A stretch of DNA of 64,000 nt from Bacillota bacterium (GTDB lineage: Bacteria > Bacillota > Clostridia > Acetivibrionales > DTU013), in contig JAEZMD010000021.1 in NCBI GenBank assembly GCA_023435745.1, positions 1 through 64,000 of the forward strand. The letters are read 5' to 3'. Positions 17,408 through 25,762 of the stretch are shown here, piece after piece. Position numbers and translations under genes: made by a program. The notes beneath the pieces were generated by a model. The model worked only from the letters and a program-made list of their open reading frames with translations. It had not been told where the DNA came from and ran no database searches. How positions within the stretch are numbered: the stretch's first letter is position 1; every line of letters starts with the position of its first letter.

Positions 17408-19282
17408 TTATGGGTCGGTGTATTCCTTTTCCAGCATTAGATAATATTGTATTTTGCTGTACTGATCGATCAATGCCCTGGATTCCTCCGACAGTTCCTC
17501 GGTGAATACCTCATTTTCCATGGTAAAACGATTCGTGATGACCGGCAGTATTTCCTTCAATTCAGATAAATAATGAAAGCTGCTTTCGCCTTCCTGACCG
17601 ATAAATTCCAATAGCTCCGATGCAAGATAATTGGGACTGATCAGCGGAGCCGCGCCCTTTTTCACAGTGATACCGCTTTCAGCCAGCAATGTTTCGGCTG
17701 CGCTGTTGCACCAAATGAACCAGGGTGTTTCGTATTGATTTAGATACGCTTCCAGGTCCTGATCCTGGCCAAGCTTGTAGCCTAGAGCCTTATACCCCTG
17801 GTCATTATCCCCAAGAAAAGGTAGATGGTCGGCAAAATAAAGGAAAACCACAGGCTCGTCCATCTTGCCGATGGAATCCACAATGTAGCCGAGCGCCTGG
17901 TCGCAACGCATCAGTCCATTGACATAATTGTTCAGGTTGTTATATGTGGCCTCATCCATGGTATCCTTCCGCTTGAAGACCTCGGGGTAGCCAAGATCCC
18001 GTTTTGAGTATGGGCCATGGTTGTCAATATTCACGACAAACTCAAAAAACGGCGTCTCAGGGTCTGTTGCCAGATGAGAGCTTAGCTTTTCCAATGCAAA
18101 CTCCGCCGTACTCCTGTCCGAAATATAGCCGAGATTAACCTCAACCTTATTCTGATCCATATCTTTTTTAAAATAAATCTCATCAAATCCAAAGAACCTG
18201 TACACATTCGAGCGGTTGTAGAACCAGGATTCGCCCGGATGGAAGGCCATCGAAGCGTACCCCTTCCCCTCCAGGACCCTTGCCAGTGAGAAGGTATCCT
18301 TTCTGATATAATAGGAATAAGGACTGCTCAATTCAGGCATTATCGGCATTGAATGGCCTGTGAGAAAGGAAAACTCCGTATTGGCCGTGCCTCCTCCGAA
18401 CACACTCGTCACAATCCTGCCACTGTATGCCTGCCTGGTGATGCTGTTAAAATTCTTCAATGGATCAAAGCCCTTATTGAACTCGACACCCTCTATCCTG
18501 TCGATATCAAAGAAGGCTTCCCCCATGACAGCAATAATATGAGGCTGCTTGCCGTTATTCAACATATATTGGGCTTCCTCATAAGCCGCCAGTTTTTGCT
18601 GTACCTCTTCCCTTGAATAGCCCTCCGGCTTTATGGATTTATAATTTGCCGCCCGGTATAAAAAAGAATATGTAAAGCCGCGTGATTTGAACAGATTCAC
18701 GCGGGAGTATACGGATCCGGTGACTTCAAAGCTGTCGTACAAGCCCGACTTTTTATAAAAACCGGTAATGGATGCGGAAAACAAGGCTATTACGATCAGC
18801 ACGCCGGCTGTTTTAGTGATCCAGCCAAGCGGGCGGGATTTCACAAAAAAGAACAGACCAAGACTAACAAATATCCAGAACATCAAACTAAAAATAATGA
18901 TCGGACTAAACGGCAGTTCAGCAATTTTAACCACTCTTGCCGCCTCAACCCCCAGCACGACATCCTGCGGTATCAGAGGTTCCTCCCGCAGCTGCATCAT
19001 GAAGCGGTTAATCACGTGAGCCACTATGTAAATCCCTCCGCCGAGGCTGAAGGCCAGCCAATGTCTGGAGGTCAGATGATACAACAGCAGCAGCAGCAGG
19101 GTCAGTGGCAAGGTGTTCATTACAAACAGCAGCGGTGAACGGACATACCTGAGCAAATTGGCCTGGTTGACCACATCGGACAACAGAATGCCTATAAAGG
19201 ATAATACTGCAGATAAGAGCAGGACCGCCAATAAATTTACCCAATAACGATCTATTGAAATACGCAAAGCTTTTATCTTCAA
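17408..19282 (-). CDS. LTA synthase family protein (membrane sulfatase)
   Basis: A 624-residue LtaS-like membrane sulfatase. Five hydrophobic segments occupy about residues 15-175, and the extracellular catalytic domain follows from about 245. The nucleophile motif is GGGTANTEFSF (about residue 300), with later ENWFYN-like FHPGESWFYN, NIDNHGPYS and FADHLPFLGDN for metal binding. The start is TTG at 19280-19282, preceded by GGAGGAG at a four-base spacer; the in-frame context gives no better choice. Expected to act on phosphatidylglycerol outside the membrane. It differs clearly from the paralogue at 3304-5496 and lacks its acidic linker. It heads a cluster with the MutS-like and AraC genes. 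Confidence 0.85.
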   Translation of the reverse strand: MKIKALRISIDRYWVNLLAVLLLSAVLSFIGILLSDVVNQANLLRYVRSPLLFVMNTLPLTLLLLLLYHLTSRHWLAFSLGGGIYIVAHVINRFMMQLREEPLIPQDVVLGVEAARVVKIAELPFSPIIIFSLMFWIFVSLGLFFFVKSRPLGWITKTAGVLIVIALFSASITGFYKKSGLYDSFEVTGSVYSRVNLFKSRGFTYSFLYRAANYKSIKPEGYSREEVQQKLAAYEEAQYMLNNGKQPHIIAVMGEAFFDIDRIEGVEFNKGFDPLKNFNSITRQAYSGRIVTSVFGGGTANTEFSFLTGHSMPIMPELSSPYSYYIRKDTFSLARVLEGKGYASMAFHPGESWFYNRSNVYRFFGFDEIYFKKDMDQNKVEVNLGYISDRSTAEFALEKLSSHLATDPETPFFEFVVNIDNHGPYSKRDLGYPEVFKRKDTMDEATYNNLNNYVNGLMRCDQALGYIVDSIGKMDEPVVFLYFADHLPFLGDNDQGYKALGYKLGQDQDLEAYLNQYETPWFIWCNSAAETLLAESGITVKKGAAPLISPNYLASELLEFIGQEGESSFHYLSELKEILPVITNRFTMENEVFTEELSEESRALIDQYSKIQYYLMLEKEYTDP

Positions 19283-19429
19283 GGAACTCCTCCGAAAGTA
19301 CGTTTAACGCTAGTTTAGCCATGACAAATCAGCCTTATGCTGCTTTATCATGACATTAGTTAATTATACCATGCATGAAGTTAAAAAAAAAATTAAAATT
19401 CTGAGGATGTTTTTTCGATGTTAGCAAAA

Positions 19430-20496
19430 CTAATCTATGATGTCAATGCTCATCAGGCCGGATTTCATAGCACACTTGCGCAGAAATGGGTTGTACATGC
19501 CCGGGGATTTCAAATTCTTCAGGGTGATATTCATAATCAGGGATTTCAGGTTTTTACGATACAGCAGCCCGCACCCCTCTATTCCTTGCTCCAAAGCGTG
19601 TGCAAGTGCCAGGGAGCTTCTAAACGCATAGCTCATCCCCTCGGCTGAGCTGGGACTAATGAAGCCCGCAGCTTCACCAGCCAGCAGGATGCGACCCTTT
19701 CCGGTACGGATCTGGCTCCTCTTGACCGGGCGGTACAAATAGGCTCCGTTTCTTTGCAAACTTTTTCCAAAACGGTACCCATAAGGCACAAGCTTCTTTT
19801 TCAAGAGTTCAACCTTTCTATGGAGGTCTTTTCCGGGATTCAGCGCTGTGCCGAGGATAATCCGGTCTTCCTTGGGTATCGTCCAGGAGTAAAAATCCGT
19901 AATTTCCTCATCAAAAATGGCACCGTAATAATTCTGTGCTTCGTCGGCTTCAAACCACTCCTGTATGGATACATATAATTTGGGCAAGGTATCATTACGG
20001 AGCCCTGACGTCTCACCGTCGAAAAGGCTCCGTCCGCTCCAACAAGCAATCTTGCCCTCTCCTCAAAATCCTTTCCTCTGTGGTTGAACCTGACAGTCAC
20101 ATGATCCTCCTTCTCTTCGAAGGATTTCAAAACGCATTCATTCATGACCGTCACGGAAGGCGGAATGATCGACTCCAGCCATTTGTCAAATTCATTTCTG
20201 TCGATGTTGATATAGTGGCGCTGGTAATAACACTCAAGACCATTAGCTATGTCTATGGTCCGTACAGCAAACATCTGCGGACTTAACAATGCAGACTTCG
20301 GGATTCCAAGCCCAAATCTGGCCATCATCCGCTGTGCATCCGGATCCAGCAGCCCTCCGCAGGATTTTTCGCTTGCCCTGGGCATATTGTCCAGGAAAGA
20401 ACGCCTTTCCAGCAGCAATACCTTGTATTTATTGTCCACAAGCCTGGCCAGCGTAGCTCCCGCAGGCCCTCCGCCTACAATCGCGATATCGTACAT
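19430..20496 (-). pseudogene. Frameshifted NAD(P)/FAD-dependent oxidoreductase (geranylgeranyl-reductase-like)
   Basis: Two overlapping frames together make one flavoprotein of about 355 residues. The first (from ATG 20496, with AGAGGTG upstream) carries the FAD motif IVGGGPAGATLARL at residues 5-18, a SCGG motif and LLVGADGAFSTVRR. The reading then shifts; the second frame continues with LRNDTLPKLYVSIQEWFEA and the second FAD motif GRILLAGEAAGFISPSSAEG to the stop at 19430. The shift lies at about 20000-20015 and corresponds to one missing base. The order and motifs match the geranylgeranyl reductase/digeranylgeranylglycerophospholipid reductase family. Either a true pseudogene or a sequencing error. 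Confidence 0.8.
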
Positions 20497-20535
20497 ACAT
20501 CACCTCTATAATAAATCAACTAACCAACCTTTGCT

Positions 20536-21249
20536 TCACACTTTTGAAAACACTTCCCCCAGGCTGTTGTGCAGCAGCAAATTCACATGCCTGTCATATT
20601 GGGTCGTGGATTTATTTATCAGCACCAGCCTGCCTCCTTTATAATACCGCACCAGTCCGGCCGCGGGATAGACCGAAAGAGAAGTTCCCCCTATTATGAG
20701 CATATCCGCTTCGGCGATGTACTGTGCCGCCTCGCTCATTATCTCCTCGCTCAGGCCTTCCTCATAAAGCACCACATCCGGCTTTATTAACCCGCCGCAT
20801 TCACAGGCCGGTACACCCTTCATATCCATTATAGCCCTCAAGTCATAGAATCTATTGCATCTCATGCAATAATTTCTATGTACGGAGCCATGCAATTCCA
20901 GTACCTTTCTGCTTCCTGCCTTCTGATGAAGCCCATCAATATTCTGTGTTATCACAGCCTTTACCTTACCCTCAGCTTCCAGCTGCGCCAGCTTTACATG
21001 TGTTGCATTAGGCTGTGCATCCGGGAAAATCATCTTCTCCCTGTAAAACTCAAAAAACTCCTTCTGATCCCTAATAAAAAAAGAATGGCTGAGGATTGTC
21101 TCTGGAGGATAGGCATATTTCTGATGATAGAGGCCATCCACGCTTCTGAAGTCCGGGATGCCGCTCTCGGTAGACACGCCCGCTCCTCCGAAAAACACGA
21201 TACAGTTGCTCTGACTCAGCCACTTCATGAATTGTTCCAACCCGTTCAT
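20536..21249 (-). CDS. Sir2 family NAD-dependent protein deacylase
   Basis: A 237-residue sirtuin. AAGGAGG before ATG 21249 (MNGLEQFMKW) sets the start. Motifs are GGAGVSTESGIPDFRS (about residues 18-33, NAD binding), TQNIDGLH (about 103), the catalytic His in LHGSVHRNYC (about 120), a zinc site with the pairs CMRC and CEC, and GGTSLSVYPAA (about 185). It removes acyl groups from lysines in cytosolic proteins, using NAD. It lies beside the TnpB element, and the element's presumed guide derives from this gene's upstream region. Confidence 0.9.
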   Translation of the reverse strand: MNGLEQFMKWLSQSNCIVFFGGAGVSTESGIPDFRSVDGLYHQKYAYPPETILSHSFFIRDQKEFFEFYREKMIFPDAQPNATHVKLAQLEAEGKVKAVITQNIDGLHQKAGSRKVLELHGSVHRNYCMRCNRFYDLRAIMDMKGVPACECGGLIKPDVVLYEEGLSEEIMSEAAQYIAEADMLIIGGTSLSVYPAAGLVRYYKGGRLVLINKSTTQYDRHVNLLLHNSLGEVFSKV

Positions 21250-21294
21250 AACAACAGCCTCCTTCATCACATGATTGCTGTTTTCACTGTACTG

Positions 21295-21450
21295 TGAACT
21301 ACCCCCACTTACAGAAGTCGGGGGCTTCTCAGTTCATCTGGGTTCGTAACCTCACCCATCCCTGATGGCTCGAACCGAGCCTTTCTTTTTGGTTACGCTA
21401 TCGCTCTTTTAAGAATGTTTCTTGCAGCGTTTACATCCCTGTGGATAGAA
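21295..21450 (-). ncRNA. Putative omegaRNA (reRNA) at the right end of the TnpB element
   Basis: In IS200/IS605-type elements, the RNA that guides TnpB covers the 3' end of tnpB and the right end of the element. Here the minus strand beyond the tnpB stop carries a stem CCATC/GATGG region and then a hairpin GCCCCCGACTT/AAGTGGGGGT (plus 21301-21327), ending in AGTTCA at 21295, the typical scaffold end. The guide would be the bases after this, complementary to about 21275-21294. The 5' limit, placed within the tnpB 3' end, is a guess. Confidence 0.55.
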
Positions 21451-22118
21451 CATCCACAAACAGGACAACAATGCCACCGTTCATTCAACGTCTTTGGCAC
21501 TGTATTGCCGCACTCATTACATATCTGGCTGGTATTGTGGGGATTTACTTCAATTACTTCTCTACCGGCACTTTCAGCCTTGTATGATAAAATCCTGAAG
21601 AATATACCCCACCCTGCATCAGATATGCTTTTTGACAAATGTCTGTTCTTTACCATATTCTTAATTTCAAGCTTTTCATGAGCTATAAGGTCATCTCGGT
21701 GAAGTTTTATTTTGATACTGCCTATGCATGATAGCTTTAGCCTTCCATCTTCAATTGAATAACCGCTTTGTGGGTACGTGAAGCTGTTATATTGTCCCTT
21801 GCCCTTAAATCTTGGATAACCGGGAGTTTCACCAGACTTTACTCTGCGGAAGAAGCTCTTATATGCTTTATCGATCCGTCTGGCTACATCCTGCAGCACC
21901 TGTGAATGTACTTGTGCCAGGTATGGATTTAACTTTTTCCTGTGTGGAAGTGAGTAGGCTTGACAGTTATAGGTGATTTGTGTTCCGTCGTATTGGTACA
22001 TTATTTTTCTTTCATCAAGAAGGTCATTGTACAGATACCGGCAAGTCTCCAGCGTTTGGTCTATGGCCTTTTTTTGTTCCTCACTTGGATATATTCGATA
22101 TTTATATGCCTTAAGCAA
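21393..22118 (-). CDS. tnpB: TnpB-like RNA-guided nuclease with internal deletion of RuvC-I
   Basis: A 241-residue OrfB/TnpB relative, against 360-400 for intact proteins. I start it at TTG 22118 (LLKAYKYRIYPSEEQ) after AGGTGAT, where the family normally begins; the frame is open upstream to 22169. The N-terminal HTH (YRIYPSEEQKKAIDQTL) and beta-barrel part (GETPGYPRFKGKGQYNSFTYPQ) are intact up to about residue 135. The sequence then jumps in frame to HEKLEIKNMVKNRHLSKSI, so the RuvC-I block with its catalytic Asp and about 110-120 residues are missing. The RuvC-II Glu, the zinc finger CNECG...CPVCGC and the RuvC-III Asp (HRDVNAARNIL) remain. Cleavage activity should be lost; RNA or DNA binding might persist. 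Confidence 0.85.
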   Translation of the reverse strand: MLKAYKYRIYPSEEQKKAIDQTLETCRYLYNDLLDERKIMYQYDGTQITYNCQAYSLPHRKKLNPYLAQVHSQVLQDVARRIDKAYKSFFRRVKSGETPGYPRFKGKGQYNSFTYPQSGYSIEDGRLKLSCIGSIKIKLHRDDLIAHEKLEIKNMVKNRHLSKSISDAGWGIFFRILSYKAESAGREVIEVNPHNTSQICNECGNTVPKTLNERWHCCPVCGCSIHRDVNAARNILKRAIA

Positions 22119-22449
22119 AGTATCACCTGCCTTCAGGTATATTATACCAAACGTATGTTCTGCGTTCAATGAATCTAAAATATTTCCCGCACTACTTTAA
22201 TTCACCCTACTTCAATACCTGACTTAATTCATTATCAAAAGCTAACAAATTCTCATATGGTTTGCAATTCATCCCACACTTTCGATCTCACATTGTGAGC
22301 AAGGTTGCTTAGAAGTGGGGGTATTCTTGCTTATGTTTTACAAAAATACATTCCGTATGTATGGTTTACTAAAGAATTATGATATAATGGTTTATGTTAA
22401 TGACATATTTTTGCCTTTACTGCATTTTATTTACTCAGGAGTGATGTTT

Positions 22450-24279
22450 ATGATAAAAATAGGCGTCAAGGCGAAACTGTTTCTTCTCTTGTTGACTGTG
22501 TTGATACCGCTTATAGCTTTGCAGATTTTCAACATACGCAGTGAATATAATGAAAAACTGCAAAGTGAACTGGAGACCAGCGAAGATTACGCCGAAGCGA
22601 TCATAACCACCTTTACAAACTACATATATGGGTTATGGCAGCAGCAGGCAATGGTTGGTTCCCGTATTGCATCATCTCCTTTAATGTCCGCTGAAGTTAT
22701 ACCGGCATATCTTCAAGAGATACGGCAGGGTCAGAGTGCAGTTTCCTCAATAATGTGGCTTTCCCCGGACGGTATTGTTATTGCGGCCGATAAAACTGAG
22801 CTGATTGGTAAATCATTATCCGCCGAATATTATATCAAAGAAATTTGCGCCGGGGAGAATAGGGTTCTTTCCGATTTAGTTCAATCCTCTTCTAATGACG
22901 TTTATTCACTCATAATCGCAAGGTCAGTGCTAAAATACGACAGGTTATACGGCATCGTTGTCAGTGAAATCAACTTAAACAATCTATCACATGTCCTGCC
23001 GGATATAAGAGATTCACGGGAAAGCAGGTTCGGCATCATAGACCGAAATGGTCTTATCGTGTATGACAGCAGCGGAAGCAGCGATGTCATATGGCATGTC
23101 ACCGGCGTCGACGGTTCCGGGAAAGACAAGCAAATCATGGTATACCGTCCGATAGATAAGCTTGGCTGGAGCTGCTATGTCAAGACATCCTATGATAAAG
23201 TCATGGCGGAGCATATAGCCCGATCAGGAAACGACTGTTGCATGTTAGCACTTATTTCACTGTTTTCTGTATTATACACCCTTGTCCTTGGCAAAATGTT
23301 TGAAAAAAAACTGTTTGATATCAACGAAGCCATCACCATTGCCAGGGACGGTGATTATTCAGTCAGAGCCGACACCCATGGTACAGATGAGCTGTCTGCG
23401 ACGGCGCGTGCCCTGAACAACATGATCGACAGCATATCCATGTCTGACAGAAAAAAATCACAGTTTTATACGAATATGTCCCACGAGCTGAAAACACCGC
23501 TGAGCGTCATATTTGCATCAACACAAATGATAGAGACGATAAACCAGTTAAATGACAATCACAGCGACCGCGAGAAGATCCGAAGACAATTAAAGCATAT
23601 CAAGCAAAACTGCTACCGTCTGATTAAGATCATAAATAATATTATTGATTCAACCAGATTCGAAAATGGTTATCTTCCTATCAAAATGCGCAATCACAAT
23701 ATCATAAGCATCGTAGAGGAGATATCCCTGTCTGTTGTAAAGTTTGCGGAGAGTAAAGGGATCAGCATCATATTTGATACAGATGCCGAAGAAAAATTCA
23801 TGGCCTGTGATCCGGATATCATTGAAAGGATTATGCTGAACCTGTTTTCCAATGCGTTGAAATTTACCGACCGGAACGGCACCATCTTTGTCAGTATTAA
23901 TGGCTGTGAAGACAAAGTCATTATTAAAGTTAGAGACACGGGTATTGGAATACCTGCGAATAAGCAAAAGTTTATATTTGAAAGATTTGGACAGGTTGAT
24001 TCATCTCTTAGCAGAAATCAGGAAGGGAGCGGAATCGGTCTTTCACTTGTAAAGTCGCTTGTCGAAGCACATAACGGTACAATCGGGGTAAGCAGCGAGC
24101 CAGGGAAAGGCACCGAATTCACCATTGTGTTTACTGTAACACTTATGCCTGCGGAATCAACCGAACCATCTGCGCTGGACGCCGGATCGGATGCACGAGG
24201 GTCCGGTTCCGGCGCTCACAGCCTGATTGAAAAAATCAACATTGAATTCTCCGACATTTACAGCACAAATGAACGGTAA
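22450..24279 (+). CDS. Sensor histidine kinase with extracellular Cache domain
   Basis: A 609-residue membrane kinase. AGGAG eight bases before ATG 22450 (MIKIGVKAKL) sets the start; the frame is open from 22315, within the end of the TnpB element. Order: membrane segment (about 8-26), extracellular Cache-type domain (about 30-255, with WLSPDGIVIAAD and GIIDRNGLIVYDSSG), second membrane segment (about 262-282), HAMP (to 340), HisKA with SHELKTPLSVI (His at about 345), and HATPase with NLFSNALKF, VRDTGIGIP and GSGIGLSLVK. The C-terminal 45 residues are a Gly/Ser-rich tail. No response regulator is adjacent, so it is an orphan here. Confidence 0.85.
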   Translation: MIKIGVKAKLFLLLLTVLIPLIALQIFNIRSEYNEKLQSELETSEDYAEAIITTFTNYIYGLWQQQAMVGSRIASSPLMSAEVIPAYLQEIRQGQSAVSSIMWLSPDGIVIAADKTELIGKSLSAEYYIKEICAGENRVLSDLVQSSSNDVYSLIIARSVLKYDRLYGIVVSEINLNNLSHVLPDIRDSRESRFGIIDRNGLIVYDSSGSSDVIWHVTGVDGSGKDKQIMVYRPIDKLGWSCYVKTSYDKVMAEHIARSGNDCCMLALISLFSVLYTLVLGKMFEKKLFDINEAITIARDGDYSVRADTHGTDELSATARALNNMIDSISMSDRKKSQFYTNMSHELKTPLSVIFASTQMIETINQLNDNHSDREKIRRQLKHIKQNCYRLIKIINNIIDSTRFENGYLPIKMRNHNIISIVEEISLSVVKFAESKGISIIFDTDAEEKFMACDPDIIERIMLNLFSNALKFTDRNGTIFVSINGCEDKVIIKVRDTGIGIPANKQKFIFERFGQVDSSLSRNQEGSGIGLSLVKSLVEAHNGTIGVSSEPGKGTEFTIVFTVTLMPAESTEPSALDAGSDARGSGSGAHSLIEKINIEFSDIYSTNER

Positions 24280-24292
24280 AGCATAAAATAAA

Positions 24293-25714
24293 TCAATGCA
24301 ATAACAGCGTCGCTATCGAATGTGCAGGCATCGCATGGTATGCCTCCTGTCCATTTGCACAAGCTTTGAAGCGTTGAGGACTGTTGGTTTCATTCATAAC
24401 GACCAATACCGTCGTTCCATCCTCATTCATGAACGCCACATGCTGCAGCTCCTTATCCGCTACAGCTTGCGCCCAATTATCCGCAGCGGCTCGCGCTCCC
24501 GTGCCGGCTCCGGCCTTCTGCACATCCACGCCGATCCTGACGGCTCCGGGCTTCACGAATTTGCTGAATTGACCAATATAATAATAGGAACTGTTGTAAT
24601 GGAGCTGCTGCGTCTTTGTATCGGCAATCACAGGAGCGTCGCAAAGATTTCCCACATGGTTCGGCCCGCCGGTTTCATCGAGCACAAGGTTCCAATCCAG
24701 CCAGCCCTCCTGCCAGTTATTGAAATCGCCAATCATATTCCTGCCGTATCTTTCGCCGGTTTCCCACGAACCCAGATGAACACCGCCTTCCTGGCAGCCC
24801 TCGCTGAACAGGATATGCTTATCGGGGAACAGCTCGTGCACCTTTGAAAGGTTTTCAAAAGCCTCCGACACATACCAGTGACTGGCGAAACCATATATGT
24901 ATTTATCCGCGCCCGGGATAGACATGGTACCGGAAGCCCTCTCCGCAATGATATCCCTGTTGTGGTCCCAAACAAAAATTTTAATTTCCGAGAGCCCTTC
25001 CCTCTCCAGCGTTGGCCCCAGATGATCCCTGACAAAAAGGCCTTCTTCCTCCGCGGAGTAGATACAGGAGTCCCATGTCTGAACGGCGGCAGGCTCATTT
25101 TGCACAGTGACCGCCCATATATTCATGCCCTTATCCCGCATAGCGCCGATATATTTTGCGTAATACCCGGCCCAAGCCTCCCTGTATTGCGGCAGAAGCC
25201 TTCCCCCGTGATTCATTTCCCCGTTGGATTTCATCCATCCGGGCGGACTCCACGGCGATGCAAGCAGTAGGATACGGTCCTTTCGGGTTGCCTCCGCCTC
25301 TCTGATCAGGGGAATCATCCACTGCTCCTCATGAGAAATGTCAAAGGAGGTAAGATCCACATCATTGTCATTCACATACGTGTAATTCCCAAGCGAAAAA
25401 TCACAGCTGTTGATATGGACTCTTCCAATTGAATAGCCGATACCCTCATCCGGGTCGAAATATTTTCTAAGGATGTCCTTTCTCTTCTCAGGCTCCATTC
25501 TATAAAAGGTATATGCGGCGGACTCTGTAAATGCACCGCCGAACCCGATGATTTTCTGATATTTTTGCTCCGGCCGCAAAGTCAGCGTTGCACAAGCCAT
25601 TTCTCCGGCTTCTCCCGGCTGTACATCCGATTCGTAACCTGGCCCGGCCAACGTCTTCTCCGTCAATCTGTCGCCTGTATCCCTTGCTGTTTGAATCAAT
25701 CTTACGTTTCTCAT
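24293..25714 (-). CDS. Glycoside hydrolase family 30 enzyme
   Basis: A 473-residue intracellular (no signal peptide) GH30 enzyme with the (beta/alpha)8 barrel followed by a beta-sandwich. Typical phrases are IIGFGGAFTESAAYTFYRM (about 55-73), SPWSPPGWMKSNG (about 150), TVQNEPAAVQTWDSC with the acid/base Glu (about 205), and ILFSEGCQEGG with the nucleophile Glu (about 305). Known activities in this family include beta-glucosidase/glucosylceramidase, beta-1,6-glucanase and xylanase; the sequence alone does not choose. GGAGG precedes ATG 25714. It converges on the histidine kinase gene with 13 bases between and lies within the sugar-use region. Confidence 0.88.
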   Translation of the reverse strand: MRNVRLIQTARDTGDRLTEKTLAGPGYESDVQPGEAGEMACATLTLRPEQKYQKIIGFGGAFTESAAYTFYRMEPEKRKDILRKYFDPDEGIGYSIGRVHINSCDFSLGNYTYVNDNDVDLTSFDISHEEQWMIPLIREAEATRKDRILLLASPWSPPGWMKSNGEMNHGGRLLPQYREAWAGYYAKYIGAMRDKGMNIWAVTVQNEPAAVQTWDSCIYSAEEEGLFVRDHLGPTLEREGLSEIKIFVWDHNRDIIAERASGTMSIPGADKYIYGFASHWYVSEAFENLSKVHELFPDKHILFSEGCQEGGVHLGSWETGERYGRNMIGDFNNWQEGWLDWNLVLDETGGPNHVGNLCDAPVIADTKTQQLHYNSSYYYIGQFSKFVKPGAVRIGVDVQKAGAGTGARAAADNWAQAVADKELQHVAFMNEDGTTVLVVMNETNSPQRFKACANGQEAYHAMPAHSIATLLLH

Positions 25715-25762
25715 AAACGACCTCCAAACTCATAAAGAACTATAAATGAATTGAAAAATATT

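Larger units (their letters stand above)
21295..22325 (-). mobile_element. IS200/IS605-type TnpB-only element
   Basis: A tnpB-type gene flanked by a right-end hairpin (21301-21327) and a left-end sequence with the same ACCCCCACTT core (minus strand, 22309-22321). No tnpA is present, so transposition would need help in trans. The left boundary near 22325 is approximate. The gap 22119-22449 holds this left end and the promoter region of the histidine kinase gene; nothing else was seen. Confidence 0.65.
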
